A DNA stretch of 64,000 bases. Origin: Azospirillum endophyticum. GTDB taxonomy: Bacteria; Pseudomonadota; Alphaproteobacteria; Azospirillales; Azospirillaceae. A program made the position numbers and the translations under genes. Of the stretch, positions 35,751 to 47,546 are shown piece after piece (position 1 is the first letter of the stretch; each line of letters begins with the position of its first letter). Location of the stretch: the NCBI RefSeq assembly GCF_016595245.1, contig NZ_JAENHM010000073.1:566365-630364 (forward strand), given 5' to 3'. The notes beneath the pieces are model-generated. The model did not search any database and was not told the origin of the DNA. It saw only the letters and a program-made list of their open reading frames with translations.

Positions 35751-38258
35751 GTGAAGCGGGCGCTCTGGCTTTTTTCCGGTTTCGGCGGACGGCTGGCCCT
35801 GCCCGCTCTGGCGGTTGCCCTCGCCATCGCCGCCCTGTGGTGGATCCTGCTCGACCGCCTGCATCGGGAAGAGCGGCTGCTCGATCTGACGGCGCATGAG
35901 AAGACGGCCGTCGTCGCCCGTCTGGTGGAGGAGCATGCGGTCTCCACCTTCCGGCGGGTCGACGACCTGCTGCTGGACCTGATCGCCAACACCGAGCGCA
36001 ACCGCAGCATGCGCCTTGAATCCCGCCGTGCCTTCGAGGAAGGGCTGGTCGTGGGCGTCCGCGTCTACGACCCGTCCGGTCTGCTGATCATGGGCGGGGG
36101 CCGCGTCACCTTCCAAGGGTCCATCACCGACCGCGACGAGTTCCGCGTCGCCCGCGATACCGCGCCGCGCGGGCTGGTCGTCGGCGTCCCCTATGCCTCG
36201 TCGGAGACGCAGGATCTGCTGATCCCGGCCTCGCGCCGGCTGGAGAATGCCGACGGCACCTTCGCCGGGATCGCCATCGCCGACATCCCGGTCGAATCCT
36301 TCGCCCGCTATTACCGTGTGCTCGGCCTGCCGCCGGACGGTGCCGCCGCCCTGCTGCGTTCCGACGGCGTCATCATCGCCCGCAGCGGAGGGATGAGTTC
36401 GGGATCGGGCCGCAGCCCCGCCGATACCGAGCTTTGGCAGGCGATCAAGCGGCATCCCATCGGCCATATCCGCATGATCAGCCCGGTCGACGGGGTGGAG
36501 CGGATCACCGCCTTCCGGTCGGCGCCCGACTATCCGGCGATCGCCGTCGTCGGCGAATCGGTGGAGACGGTGTTCGGCCCCTGGCGTGACAATGCCCGCC
36601 TCTACATCGGCTGGGCGGTCGCCACCACGGTGGTGATCCTGCTGTTCGTCATCGCCTTCATCGTCGAGCTGCAATGGCGCCGCCACACCGACCGGGCGCT
36701 GCGGGTGCGCAACAGGGCGCTGGCCTGGAGCAACGACGGCATCATGATCGCCGATGCGACCCAGCCGGGCATGCCCATCGTTTACGTCAATCCTGCGCTG
36801 GAGCGGCTGCTGGGCGCGCCGATGTCCGCCCTGATGGGCGCCGGCGCATTGACCGCGCTGGAGCGGGCGACGAACGACCGCGCAGCCCTGCAGCCATTGC
36901 GCGACGCCATCGTCGTCGGTCGGGATGCACGGGTGGAACTGACCCGCCCCGGCCCGGTGGCGCATGAATTGGCGGAAGGCGGGCCGGATGGCCCGAAGGG
37001 CGCCCGCTGCCTGGAGTTGAGCGCCTCGCCGGTGCGCGACCACGACAACCGTCTGGTGAGCCTGATCGCCACCGTCCGCGACATTTCGGAGCACAAGCGC
37101 GTCCAGGGAGAGCTGGCCGAAGCCCGGCGAGAGGCCGATCGCGCCAATGTCGCCAAGTCGAAATTCCTGGCCGCGGCCAGCCACGACCTGCGCCAGCCGG
37201 TACAGTCGCTGATGCTGCTCATGGAGGTGCTGACCAACCGGGTCGGCGACGGCATGACCCGCAATGTCCTGGGCACCATGGAACGGGCGCTCGGCGCCTT
37301 GAAGATGCTGCTGGATGGGCTGCTCGACGTCTCCCGGCTGGAAGCGGGCGCGGTGGTGCCGGAGGTGGAGGTGTTCCCGCTGTCCGAGGTGATGGACCGC
37401 GTCGCCGCCAACAGCCGTTCCGTCGCCGTCCAGAAGGGTCTGATCCTGCACATCGTGCCGTGCAGCGCCCATGTGCGCAGCGATCCGATGCTGCTGGGCC
37501 GCATCCTGCAGAATCTGGTGGAGAATGCGCTGCGCTACACCGACAAGGGGCGCATCCTCATCGGCTGCCGCCGACGCGGCGGGACGCTGCGGATCGAGGT
37601 ATGGGATACCGGCATCGGCATTCCGGCCGACCAGCAGGAGGACATCTTCGAGGAGTTCGTGCAGGTCGGCAACGCCAACCGCAACCGCGACCAGGGCCTT
37701 GGGCTCGGTCTGGCGGTGGTGCGGCGGCTGTCGGCCATGCTGGACCATCGGGTGACCGTGCGGTCGATCCCCGCCGAAGGCTCGGTCTTCACGGTGGAAC
37801 TGCCGGTCGCCGACCCGCCGGCGGCCAAGCCGCTTCCCGTGCCGCTCGCGTTCCGTCCGGCCTTCGCCACCACGGTGCTGGTGATCGAGGACGACATGAT
37901 CGTGCGCGAGGGGCTGCGCGTTATGCTGGCGGAGTGGGGCTATACCGTATTGTCGGCCGAATCCTGTGCCGAGGCGCTCGACCTCGCCAATCGCGGGCCA
38001 GTTCCAGACCTGATCGTCGCCGATTACCGTCTGCGCGACGGTCGCACCGGGACGGAGGCGATCCGCGAGGTCCGCTTGGCGCTGGGCCGCATCCTGCCCG
38101 GTATCCTGGTTACCGGCGACACGGCCCCGGCCCGCGCGCAGGAGGCGGAAGCCGGCAATTTCCGCGTCATGCATAAGCCGGTCGTTGCCGCCGACCTGCG
38201 CCGTGCGGTGGCCGAATCGTTGGAGCCGTTGCTGCGCGATCGTCAGACGGTCGCATGA
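35751..38258 (+). CDS. hybrid sensor histidine kinase with PAS and receiver domains
   Basis: The protein is 835 aa from a GTG at 35751 with CGGGG upstream; an ATG at 35673 is an alternative. A periplasmic sensor region (about residues 35-280) lies between two transmembrane helices (about 10-32 and 285-308). A PAS domain (about 320-450), HisKA with SKFLAAASHDLRQPVQSL (phosphorylated His about 483), a HATPase with NLVENALRY and DTGIGIPADQQ, and a C-terminal receiver (VLVIEDDMIV, with Asp in VADYRLRDG) follow. The HDLRQPVQ form of the H-box is common in hybrid kinases that lack an adjacent regulator. It converges on a second kinase gene with 20 bp between stops. Confidence 0.92.
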   Translation: MKRALWLFSGFGGRLALPALAVALAIAALWWILLDRLHREERLLDLTAHEKTAVVARLVEEHAVSTFRRVDDLLLDLIANTERNRSMRLESRRAFEEGLVVGVRVYDPSGLLIMGGGRVTFQGSITDRDEFRVARDTAPRGLVVGVPYASSETQDLLIPASRRLENADGTFAGIAIADIPVESFARYYRVLGLPPDGAAALLRSDGVIIARSGGMSSGSGRSPADTELWQAIKRHPIGHIRMISPVDGVERITAFRSAPDYPAIAVVGESVETVFGPWRDNARLYIGWAVATTVVILLFVIAFIVELQWRRHTDRALRVRNRALAWSNDGIMIADATQPGMPIVYVNPALERLLGAPMSALMGAGALTALERATNDRAALQPLRDAIVVGRDARVELTRPGPVAHELAEGGPDGPKGARCLELSASPVRDHDNRLVSLIATVRDISEHKRVQGELAEARREADRANVAKSKFLAAASHDLRQPVQSLMLLMEVLTNRVGDGMTRNVLGTMERALGALKMLLDGLLDVSRLEAGAVVPEVEVFPLSEVMDRVAANSRSVAVQKGLILHIVPCSAHVRSDPMLLGRILQNLVENALRYTDKGRILIGCRRRGGTLRIEVWDTGIGIPADQQEDIFEEFVQVGNANRNRDQGLGLGLAVVRRLSAMLDHRVTVRSIPAEGSVFTVELPVADPPAAKPLPVPLAFRPAFATTVLVIEDDMIVREGLRVMLAEWGYTVLSAESCAEALDLANRGPVPDLIVADYRLRDGRTGTEAIREVRLALGRILPGILVTGDTAPARAQEAEAGNFRVMHKPVVAADLRRAVAESLEPLLRDRQTVA

Positions 38259-38279
38259 GCGTGGCCCGCCGGGCCGGAG

Positions 38280-40223
<1,944 letters not shown>

Positions 40224-40375
40224 GTGCGTCTCCACAGCCGGCACCCGTTCGCGGGCGCAACTGTCGGCGGACACTACACAAGCAATTCAGCGGCAACTAT
40301 GCCCAATTCGGCGCAAATCGTCGCGAATTGATGGAAGTTCATCCTATCCGGTCTCGCGGCTTCGGGCAGCCGGAG

Positions 40376-41263
40376 TCAAGGGATCAGATCATTGAGGTCG
40401 AACTCCTGCGCGAAGGCGATCATGGCGCCGCCGGCGCTGGCCGATCCGACCCGCATCACGCCGCCGCCGACAACGGTCGGGAACTTGCTTTTCTGGAGCG
40501 CCTGCTGGGTCTTCACCGGGTCGGCGACGCGCACCACGAAGCCGGCGAAGAAGGGCAGGGCGGTGGTGAAGGCCGGGTCGTCGGTCCAGGCCCATTGCAG
40601 CCGGTCCGGCGTGGCGACCAGAACCGGGACCTGTCCGTCGCCGGTCCGTCCCGGCTCCACCATGCGGGCGGCGCCGCGGTCGATGACGGTGCCGCCGAGC
40701 AGCTTGGCATAGGTCGCGGCGACCGCATCGGGATCGGCGGCGGCGATCACCAGCGCCTCCAGCCCGATGGCACCGTTGGCATGTTCCATTTGGTCCGGGC
40801 GCCAGACCAGATCGGGCGTATGGTGCTGGCACAGGAAGACGCGGCCGGCCGGGATGGCTGCCGGGTCGATCTGGGTGATGGTGAAGCTGGCGTCGCGGGT
40901 CCCCTCCGGCAACGCCACCGGGCGGCCGAAATCGACGGACTCCGACACCGGAAAGCCGGCGGCGGCCAGCGTCCCGGCGGCAGCGCGGGCGTCCGGGGTC
41001 TTCAGCGCGATGGCGGCGATGCCCTCGCGCTGGCGCAGGAAGTCAGCGTAATGGGCGTTGGCCGGTCGCTGTTCCTCGATGCCCAGCAGCTCCAGATAGG
41101 TGCCGGTCGGGAAGAGGATCGTGTGGTTGGCCGACTTCAACTGGGTGTGGTGGCCGCGCGGCGTCACGGTGAAGCCGAGCCGGGCGTAGGAGTCTCGCGC
41201 CGCGTCCAGATCGCGGGTCGCGATGACCAGATGGTCCAGTCCGGTGATGCCGTCGATGCTCAT
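40376..41263 (-). CDS. VOC superfamily protein (glyoxalase-like, two-module)
   Basis: The protein is 295 aa from the ATG at 41261-41263, with AGGACG upstream. The N-terminal half starts [20 protein letters not shown] with the metal-ligand-like His and later Glu (YLELLG), and the second half repeats the fold ([19 protein letters not shown]). This resembles the glyoxalase-3-like domain annotated in many proteobacteria. No substrate can be read. It is cytoplasmic and precedes etfBA in the same direction only by distance; a hairpin and about 110 bp separate it from etfA. Confidence 0.82.
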   Translation of the reverse strand: MSIDGITGLDHLVIATRDLDAARDSYARLGFTVTPRGHHTQLKSANHTILFPTGTYLELLGIEEQRPANAHYADFLRQREGIAAIALKTPDARAAAGTLAAAGFPVSESVDFGRPVALPEGTRDASFTITQIDPAAIPAGRVFLCQHHTPDLVWRPDQMEHANGAIGLEALVIAAADPDAVAATYAKLLGGTVIDRGAARMVEPGRTGDGQVPVLVATPDRLQWAWTDDPAFTTALPFFAGFVVRVADPVKTQQALQKSKFPTVVGGGVMRVGSASAGGAMIAFAQEFDLNDLIP

Positions 41264-41335
41264 GACGTCCTGCCGCTGTCGGGTTGCCGTGCCGCCAGCG
41301 ATAGAGCAGCCGGCCGGCCGCGGCAAGGGTGAAGC

Positions 41336-41364
41336 GGCCGGGCTCCGTTGTGGAGAGCCCGGCC
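41336..41364 (-). terminator. hairpin after etfA
   Basis: The perfect 10-bp arms GGCCGGGCTC/GAGCCCGGCC enclose a 9-nt loop, 6 bp after the etfA stop codon. No T-tract follows, but position favours a transcription end. Confidence 0.5.
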
Positions 41365-41370
41365 TTGTGG

Positions 41371-42321
41371 TCACAGCGCCTGCTGCAGTTCCGGCACGGC
41401 CTTGAACAGGTCGGCGACGAGGCCGTAATCGGCGACCTGGAAGATGGGCGCTTCCTCGTCCTTGTTGATCGCGACGATGACCTTGCTGTCCTTCATGCCG
41501 GCGAGGTGCTGGATCGCGCCTGAGATGCCGACGGCGATGTACAGCTCCGGCGCCACGATCTTGCCGGTCTGTCCGACCTGGTAATCGTTCGGCACGAACC
41601 CCGCGTCCACGGCGGCGCGGCTGGCGCCCACCGCGGCGCCCAGCTTGTCGGCCAGCGCCTCCAGCAGCGGGAAGTTCTCGCCCGACTGCATGCCGCGCCC
41701 GCCCGACACCACCACGCGGGCGGCGGTCAGTTCCGGACGCTCCGACTTGGTCAGCTCGGCCGAGACGAAGCTCGACAGCCCGGCGGCACCGGCGCCCGCG
41801 ACCTGCTCGACTGATGCCGAACCACCTTCGGCGGCGGCGGTCTCGAAGGCGGTGGTGCGGACGGTGACGACCTTCACCGCGTCGGACGACTGCACGGTGG
41901 CGATGGCGTTGCCGGCGTAGATCGGCCGCTCGAAGGTGTCGGCCGACTGCACCGCGGTGATGTCGGAGATGGCGGCGACGTCCAGCAGCGCCGCGACGCG
42001 CGGCAGGAGGTTCTTGCCGACCGAGGTGGCGCCGGCCAGGACATGGCCGTAGCCACCGCCCTTGACGGTCGATACCACCAGCGGGGCGACGTCCTCCGGC
42101 AACTGGTGCTCGTAAGCGGCATCGTCGGCCAGCAGCACCTTGGCGACGCCCGCCACCTTGGAGGCGGCCTCGGCGGCGGCTTGCGCGCCCTTGCCAGCGA
42201 CCAGGATGTGAACATCGCCCCCAATTCCGCTGGCGATCTTGGAAGCGGCGGTGACGGCGTTCAGGGTGGCGGGCTTCAGCGAGGTGCCGTCGTGGTCGGC
42301 GATGACGAGAATGTTGGCCAT
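41371..42321 (-). CDS. etfA: electron transfer flavoprotein, alpha subunit
   Basis: The protein is 316 aa, starting [20 protein letters not shown]. The C-terminal FAD domain shows [43 protein letters not shown] and [20 protein letters not shown], classic EtfA motifs. With EtfB it takes electrons from acyl-CoA and other dehydrogenases and passes them to ETF-ubiquinone oxidoreductase. It is the second gene of an etfBA operon (15-bp gap). The neighbouring fadD, thioesterase and SCP2 genes suggest a role in fatty-acid oxidation. No fix-type partners are present, so this is the housekeeping ETF. Confidence 0.97.
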   Translation of the reverse strand: MANILVIADHDGTSLKPATLNAVTAASKIASGIGGDVHILVAGKGAQAAAEAASKVAGVAKVLLADDAAYEHQLPEDVAPLVVSTVKGGGYGHVLAGATSVGKNLLPRVAALLDVAAISDITAVQSADTFERPIYAGNAIATVQSSDAVKVVTVRTTAFETAAAEGGSASVEQVAGAGAAGLSSFVSAELTKSERPELTAARVVVSGGRGMQSGENFPLLEALADKLGAAVGASRAAVDAGFVPNDYQVGQTGKIVAPELYIAVGISGAIQHLAGMKDSKVIVAINKDEEAPIFQVADYGLVADLFKAVPELQQAL

Positions 42322-42336
42322 GGTCAGATCATCCCC

Positions 42337-43086
42337 TCAGATCACGCGCGCTTCGGTCTTGAGCTTGTCCACCAGCGTGGCGACGTCCGGCACCTTGATG
42401 CCGGCCTGACGCTGCGGCGGCTCCGTCACCTTCAGCGTCTTCAGCCGCGGCGTCACGTCGACGCCGAGCGCATCGGGCGTGACGGTCTCCAGCGGCTTCT
42501 TCTTCGCCTTCATGATGTTGGGCAGCGAGGCATAGCGCGGCTCGTTGAGGCGCAGGTCGGCGGTGACCACCGCCGGCAGCGTCAGCTCCACCGTCTCCAG
42601 CCCGCCGTCGATCTCGCGGGTGACGGCGGCCTTGCCGTCGCCGGCGACGAGTTTCGAGGCGAAGGTGCCCTGGCCCCAGCCGAGCAGGGCCGCCAGCATC
42701 TGGCCGGTCTGGTTGCAGTCGTCGTCGATCGCCTGCTTGCCGAGAATGACGAGGCCGGGGGCCTCTTTCTCGACCAGCGCCTTGAGAACCTTGGCGACGG
42801 CGAGCGGCTCGGTCGTCCCCTCGGCCTGCACCAGGATGGCGCGGTCGGCCCCCATGGCGAGCGCGGTGCGCAGGGTCTCCTGGGCTTGGGCCGGGCCGAC
42901 GGAGACCACGACGATCTCGGTCGCCTTGCCGGCTTCCTTGAGGCGCACGGCTTCTTCGACGGCGATCTCGTCGAAGGGATTCATGCTCATCTTCACGTTG
43001 GCGGTCTCGACGCCGCTGCCATCCGCCTTGACGCGGATCTTCACGTTGTAGTCGACCACTCGCTTGACGGGGACCAGCACCTTCAT
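42337..43086 (-). CDS. etfB: electron transfer flavoprotein, beta subunit
   Basis: The protein is 249 aa from the ATG at 43084-43086 ([20 protein letters not shown]), the standard EtfB start and length. The AMP-binding region includes VKDPFDE-like [41 protein letters not shown]. It forms the dimer with EtfA. A longer frame to 43407 is an artefact overlapping the thioesterase. It is followed 15 bp later by etfA; the thioesterase gene lies 37 bp upstream and could share the transcript. Confidence 0.97.
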   Translation of the reverse strand: MKVLVPVKRVVDYNVKIRVKADGSGVETANVKMSMNPFDEIAVEEAVRLKEAGKATEIVVVSVGPAQAQETLRTALAMGADRAILVQAEGTTEPLAVAKVLKALVEKEAPGLVILGKQAIDDDCNQTGQMLAALLGWGQGTFASKLVAGDGKAAVTREIDGGLETVELTLPAVVTADLRLNEPRYASLPNIMKAKKKPLETVTPDALGVDVTPRLKTLKVTEPPQRQAGIKVPDVATLVDKLKTEARVI

Positions 43087-43123
43087 GGCGGCGTTTCTCC
43101 TCTCGGATGGTGTTCTTATGGGT

Positions 43124-43654
43124 TCAGGCAAGGGCGGACAGGGTTTGTCCACGCAAGGCGGCGACCGCATCGGGGATCGGCGGGGAAGCGGCGGTGGAGC
43201 CGAGTGCCGCCAGCACGTCGGCTGGGGCGACGACGCCCTTGGCGCCGACGAAGGCGCCCTGGACGACGGCCAGCGCCGCCAGCCCGCCCCGCGTTTCCAT
43301 GCGGTGTTCGATGAAGATGTATTTGTCGTCCCAGCACAGCACGCGGCTGACCAAGGTGAAGCGCTGGAACGGCCGCAGCGAGCGGCGGTAGCGGATGGTC
43401 GCCCCACCCAGCACCGGCTGCCAGCGGTTGCGCAGGATCGCCGGTCCCAGCCCGACGCGGATCGTCAGGTCGGTGCGGCCGAGATCCATCACGCTGAAAT
43501 AGCGTGCGTTCGTCATGTGGAAGTTGATGTCCAGGTCGGTCGGCCAGACCCGGAAACGCAGCGCCGACGGCTCCAGCAAGCCGGCCCGGCGGCCGCGCAG
43601 CGCGGCGAGAATGGCGGCGGCGACGACCGCCAGCAGGCGGAAGATCAGGTTCAT
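43124..43654 (-). CDS. thioesterase-like hotdog-fold protein (THEM6/YbgC-like)
   Basis: The protein is 176 aa with an N-terminal membrane anchor (about residues 3-22) and a hotdog domain: [20 protein letters not shown] carries the usual Asp in the thioesterase helix region, and [18 protein letters not shown] is the later conserved strand. Members are annotated as acyl-CoA thioesterase or THEM6-like. It probably hydrolyses acyl-CoA at the membrane. It sits between etfBA and a MerR regulator in a fatty-acid metabolism block. Confidence 0.75.
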   Translation of the reverse strand: MNLIFRLLAVVAAAILAALRGRRAGLLEPSALRFRVWPTDLDINFHMTNARYFSVMDLGRTDLTIRVGLGPAILRNRWQPVLGGATIRYRRSLRPFQRFTLVSRVLCWDDKYIFIEHRMETRGGLAALAVVQGAFVGAKGVVAPADVLAALGSTAASPPIPDAVAALRGQTLSALA

Positions 43655-43772
43655 GCCCGCTCCCCCATTCCGCTATCCGTCCTGACGACATTGCGGGTCG
43701 CTTGTGGCCGTCCCGGTCCCATCATGCTCCGATCTCCCGTGGGGCCGACCGGCGCCGAGGGTGCTCGACCGG

Positions 43773-44165
43773 TCAGCCGTCCTTCGCGGCGGTCTTCAAC
43801 TCCATCAGGGTGTTGTTGACCTGCTCTTCGATCTCGCGCAGCTCCTGCACGGTCGCCTCCAGGTCCTCGCGCTGCTGGGCGAGGTCCTTCAGCCGCTTCT
43901 GCACCCGCTTCAGCAGGTTCCTTTGCTGCTCGACCCCGCCGTTGATGTTGTAGAGGTCGAGATATTCACGGATTTCCGCCAGCGAGAAGCCCAGCCGCTT
44001 GCCGCGCAGGATCAGCTTCAGCCGGGCGCGGTCGCGCTTGGTGTAGACCCGGTTGTTGCCGACACGGTTGGGCGCCAGCAGCCCCTTGACCTCGTAGAAA
44101 CGCAGAGCCCGCGGCGTGATGCCCAGTTCCTCCGCAAGCTGGTTGACCGTGTAGAGCTGTTCCAT
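43773..44165 (-). CDS. MerR-family transcriptional regulator
   Basis: The protein is 130 aa. The winged helix-turn-helix is YTVNQLAEELGITPRALRFYE and KGLLAPNRVGNNRVYTKRDR (about residues 5-48). A long coiled coil (about 75-125) forms the dimer. The metal-binding cysteines of metal-sensing MerR proteins are absent. Similar short MerR proteins control branched-chain and fatty-acid degradation in proteobacteria (LiuR-like). It lies beside fadD; ACGT-rich operator-like repeats occur upstream of fadD (46107-46126), and a degenerate copy (44249-44264) lies upstream of this gene. Confidence 0.87.
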   Translation of the reverse strand: MEQLYTVNQLAEELGITPRALRFYEVKGLLAPNRVGNNRVYTKRDRARLKLILRGKRLGFSLAEIREYLDLYNINGGVEQQRNLLKRVQKRLKDLAQQREDLEATVQELREIEEQVNNTLMELKTAAKDG

Positions 44166-44279
44166 CCCCGGGAAGACCTTTTGTTTGCGTTCGGCACAAT
44201 GCGCCTGCCGTTTGGTAGCACAGCTGCCGTGGCGTGATAAGGCTTCCCTTTACGTCTGGGTCAATGCGGTGACTGCGGG

Positions 44280-46022
44280 TCATCCTTCCTTGGTTAGAGC
44301 TTGCTGCGCCTCGGCCATCAGCTCCTTCTTCGACAATTTTCCGACCGCGGTCTTCGGCAGTTCCTCGCGGAATTCGATGGCCGTCGGCATCTCGATGCGG
44401 GAGATCTTGTCGCTCAGGAAGTCGCGCAGCGCCTCGGCCGTCAGGTCGGCGCCCGGCTTCAGTTGCACGAAAGCCTTCGGCGTCTGGCCGCGGTAATCGT
44501 CGGGCAGTCCGATGACGCAGGCGGCGACCACGTCGGGATGCTGGTAGATCGCCTCCTCGATCATGCGCGGATAGACGTTGTAGCCGCTGCAGATGATGAG
44601 ATCCTTCAGCCGGTCGAGCAGGAAGACGTAGCCGTCCTCGTCCATCGTCCCGACATCGCCGGTCAACAGGAAGCCGTCGACCACGGTGCGGTCGCTTTCC
44701 TCCGCCCGGCCCCAATAGCCAGCCATGATGTTGGGGCCGGCAATCGCCACCTGCCCCTTCTCGCCGATGCCGAGCCTGCGGGTCGGATCCTCCAGGTCGC
44801 GGATCTCGATGGCGATTCCGGGCAGCGGCAGGCCGATGGAGCCCTCCTTGTTGATGCCCTTCAAAGGGTTGGCGGCACAGACGGGGGAGGCTTCCGACAG
44901 GCCGTAGCCTTCGATCAGGACGCAGCCGGTCGCCGTCTCGAACCGGCGCTTCAATTCCGTCGGCAGCGGCGCGCCGCCGGAGATGCAGTAGCGGATCGAG
45001 GTCATCGCGTAGCGGGCGACCTGCGGGTGGCCCAGCAGCGCCTTGTACATGGTGGGCACGCCGGGGACCAGGGTCGGCTTGCGTCTGGCGATGGTCTTCA
45101 GCACCTGCTCCGTCTCGAAACGCGGCAGCATGACCAGCTCCGCCCCGCAGGCCAGCCCCATGTTCAGCACCACGGTCATGGCGAAGACATGGAAGAAGGG
45201 CAGCACGGCGAGCATGCGCTCCCGGCCCAGCGCCACCTCGGGGAACCAGGCCTGCACCTGCCGGGCGTTGGACAGCAGGTTGTGGTGGGTCAGCATGGCG
45301 CCTTTCGGCACCCCGGTGGTGCCGCCGGTGTATTGCAGGACGGCGATGTCGCGCAGCCCGTCGATGCGCACCGGGCGCAGCGTCCCGTCATTGGACAGCA
45401 GGCTGGAGAAGTCGACATGGCGGTCGTCGCGCGGTACCGCGGCAAGCTCGCCGCGCTTCAGCACGCTGAACAGCGCCTTCTTCATTGCCGGCAGGATGGT
45501 CGCCATGCGGCAGACGACGATCCGCTTCATCGGCGTGCGCGCCAGCATCGCCGCGACGCGCGGGTAGATCTGCTTGAGATCCAGCGTCACCATGATCTCG
45601 GTCTGCGAGTCGGTGATCTGGTGTTCCAATTCGCGCTCGACATAGAGCGGGTTGTAGTTGACGACGGTGCCGCCGGCCTTCAGCACCGCGAAATAGGAGA
45701 TGACGTAGGTCGGACAGTTGGGCAGGCACAGCCCCACCCGCACCCCCGGCCCGACCCCCATGTCCTGGAAGCCGCGGGCGGCGCGGTTCACCAGGTCGAG
45801 AACCTCGGCATAGCTGTAGCGGCGGCCCAGGAAATCCAGGCAGGGACGGTCGGCGTAGCGGCCCGCCGCATCTTCGAACAGCATGTGCAGCGGCATCGGC
45901 GCGAAATGCTGGTCCCAGGCGATCCCCTCGGGATAATGCACGAGCCAGGGATGATCGGTCCCGGCATCGGCGCCGTTCACGGCTAAGGGCGGATTGGCGC
46001 TCTGCGCAAGCGGCTCGGGCAT
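44280..46022 (-). CDS. fadD: long-chain fatty acid-CoA ligase (FadD type)
   Basis: The protein is 580 aa from the ATG at 46020-46022 with AAGGGGAG upstream. The AMP-binding P-loop is LQYTGGTTGVPKGAMLTH (about residue 215), then ISGGAPL, GYGLSEASPV (about 362), LTGDVGTMDEDGY and the adenylation lysine in ELPKTAVGKLSKK near the C-terminus. It activates fatty acids to acyl-CoA with ATP at the membrane, feeding beta-oxidation via EtfAB. It is divergent from the SCP2 gene and probably controlled by the adjacent MerR regulator. Confidence 0.92.
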   Translation of the reverse strand: MPEPLAQSANPPLAVNGADAGTDHPWLVHYPEGIAWDQHFAPMPLHMLFEDAAGRYADRPCLDFLGRRYSYAEVLDLVNRAARGFQDMGVGPGVRVGLCLPNCPTYVISYFAVLKAGGTVVNYNPLYVERELEHQITDSQTEIMVTLDLKQIYPRVAAMLARTPMKRIVVCRMATILPAMKKALFSVLKRGELAAVPRDDRHVDFSSLLSNDGTLRPVRIDGLRDIAVLQYTGGTTGVPKGAMLTHHNLLSNARQVQAWFPEVALGRERMLAVLPFFHVFAMTVVLNMGLACGAELVMLPRFETEQVLKTIARRKPTLVPGVPTMYKALLGHPQVARYAMTSIRYCISGGAPLPTELKRRFETATGCVLIEGYGLSEASPVCAANPLKGINKEGSIGLPLPGIAIEIRDLEDPTRRLGIGEKGQVAIAGPNIMAGYWGRAEESDRTVVDGFLLTGDVGTMDEDGYVFLLDRLKDLIICSGYNVYPRMIEEAIYQHPDVVAACVIGLPDDYRGQTPKAFVQLKPGADLTAEALRDFLSDKISRIEMPTAIEFREELPKTAVGKLSKKELMAEAQQALTKEG

Positions 46023-46106
46023 GGTTCGCTCCCCTTGGCGGTGGCGTGTTCCGGATCGCCCGGCAGCCGGCATCGGAAACGGCGGGCGCCTAAAACGCTT
46101 TCGTTA

Positions 46107-46126
46107 TGACGTTGACGTAAACGTAA
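46107..46126. promoter_or_regulatory. ACGT-repeat operator candidate between fadD and the SCP2 gene
   Basis: TGACGTTGACGTAAACGTAA holds three ACGT cores at exact 6-bp spacing (46109, 46115, 46121). TTACGTTTACGTCAA on the other strand resembles the ACGT-N2-ACGT motif of LiuR-like MerR regulators of acyl-CoA catabolism. A degenerate match (12 of 16) is at 44249-44264, upstream of the MerR gene. Confidence 0.45.
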
Positions 46127-46178
46127 TGCACGCCTACTGTCAAGCCGGTCCTACGAACAATCCTGAGGGCATGCTTTC

Positions 46179-46481
46179 ATGGTCGACGACATTTTGCAGG
46201 AACTGCGCAGCCGCAGCGGCGACCTGCGTTCGCTCAACGCCTCCGTCCGCTTCCTGCTGGGCAAGGAGGGCGAGGTGATCCGGGTCGACGGCCGTGCCAA
46301 CCCCATCAGCATCAGCCGCGAGGATGCGGAGGCCGACTGCACCATCCGCATCACGCCGGAAAACCTGCAGAAGCTGATCAACGGCAAGTTGAACCCGATG
46401 CTGGCCTTCACCATGGGCAAGCTGAAGGTCGAAGGCTCCATGGGGGTCGCGATGAAGCTGGCGCAGCTGCTGGACGATTGA
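46179..46481 (+). CDS. SCP2 sterol-binding domain protein
   Basis: The protein is 100 aa and consists only of an SCP2 domain: SARFLL-like LNASVRFLLGKEGEVIRVDG, then DCTIRITPENLQKLINGKLN and AFTMGKLKVEGSMGVAMKLAQ, the hallmark GK(L)KxxGdxxxAxkL end. Such proteins bind acyl-CoA or other lipids in a hydrophobic tunnel. Its divergence from fadD and the shared operator-like repeats suggest acyl-CoA handling in the same pathway. Cytoplasmic. Confidence 0.9.
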   Translation: MVDDILQELRSRSGDLRSLNASVRFLLGKEGEVIRVDGRANPISISREDAEADCTIRITPENLQKLINGKLNPMLAFTMGKLKVEGSMGVAMKLAQLLDD

Positions 46482-46527
46482 GCGGCCGGAAGAGCCGCCG
46501 ACGATCGCCAACCGGGAGGAAACCCAC

Positions 46528-47211
46528 ATGACCGAGATGCGCACCAACTGCGCCACCCTGTCCGTTGCCCTGACGAAGCCCCTGATGGCAGCCCTGGTGA
46601 CGGGCGCGCTGCTGACCGGCCTGCCGGGCGCCGCCGCCGCGCAGGGCGCTGGTGGCCGGACGCTGTCCTACCGGATCCTGATGGGAGAGGATCCCATCGG
46701 CAGCGAGCAGGTGAAGATCGAGCCGCAGGGCGACCGCACCAAGGTCACCGTCACCGCCACCACGCGGGTGAAGGTGCTGTTCATCAACTTCCGCTACGAC
46801 CATAAGCGGGAGGAGCTGTGGACGGGCGGCGTGCTCGATTCGATGACCGCCACCACCGATGACGACGGCACCCCGCACAAGATCGAGATGATGCGTGACG
46901 ACGGCGGATACCGCCTGACGGTGGATGGCAAGGCCCAGAAGGCGCCGGCCGGCGCACTGCCGCTGACCCTGTGGACGCCGGACGTGCTGAAGCACCGCGA
47001 ACTGCTGTCGGTGATCGACGCCGCCCCCTACAAGGTGGCGGCGCGGAAGGTCGGAACGGAGACGGTCGAGGCCGGCGGCAAGGCGCAGGAGGCGGCCCAC
47101 CACCGCATCGAGGGCGATGTGGAGCGCGACCTTTGGTATGCGGCGGACGGCACGCTGCTGAAGACGCGCTTCAAACGCAGCGGCTATGATATCACCTATG
47201 TCCTGAAGTGA
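46528..47211 (+). CDS. secreted DUF6134-like protein of unknown function
   Basis: The protein is 227 aa with a signal peptide ending GAAAAQG. The rest is beta-rich: YRILMGEDPIGSEQVKIEPQ, FINFRYDHKREELWTGGVLD and DLWYAADGTLLKTRFKRSG. The layout matches a family I know as DUF6134, long antiparallel-sheet periplasmic proteins possibly of the lipocalin-like or lipid-binding sort. It follows the SCP2 gene by 46 bp with GGGAGGAAA as ribosome site, so they may form an operon. The specific family name is from memory. Confidence 0.6.
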   Translation: MTEMRTNCATLSVALTKPLMAALVTGALLTGLPGAAAAQGAGGRTLSYRILMGEDPIGSEQVKIEPQGDRTKVTVTATTRVKVLFINFRYDHKREELWTGGVLDSMTATTDDDGTPHKIEMMRDDGGYRLTVDGKAQKAPAGALPLTLWTPDVLKHRELLSVIDAAPYKVAARKVGTETVEAGGKAQEAAHHRIEGDVERDLWYAADGTLLKTRFKRSGYDITYVLK

Positions 47212-47230
47212 TTGTTCCGACGAGGACCCG

Positions 47231-47515
47231 ATGCCCATCTTCCTGTTTCCCGACGACCCCTTCTGGAACGAGGAGGCCGACGCCGTGGAATTCGCGGTGC
47301 AGGTCGGGGAGTATCAGGGCCGTGTCTTCGTCACCCGCCGCACCCTGCAGGGCATCGTCGGCCACACGCCGAAGCCGGACGAGGCGGTTCAGCAGGTCTG
47401 CATGAACCGCCCCCTGTTCGAACGGGCGACCGAGCAACGCATCATGGCCCGGGCGCTCGACCCCGACGCCAACATCCACCTGACCGGCCGCGACCTTCAC
47501 CGGGCGGCGGGGTGA
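47231..47515 (+). CDS. small DUF1488-like protein
   Basis: The protein is 94 aa, MPIFLFPDDPFWNEEADAVE onward, with no signal peptide. It is compact, with one cysteine (QQVCMNRPLF) and a C-terminal helix. The start and size recall DUF1488, but the match is by eye and weak. It lies 19 bp after the DUF6134-like gene in the same direction, with CGACGAGGA as ribosome site, so co-transcription is likely. Function unknown. Confidence 0.5.
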   Translation: MPIFLFPDDPFWNEEADAVEFAVQVGEYQGRVFVTRRTLQGIVGHTPKPDEAVQQVCMNRPLFERATEQRIMARALDPDANIHLTGRDLHRAAG

Positions 47516-47546
47516 ACTCCCCCTTGCGCTCGGGTCTTCGCCGCGC

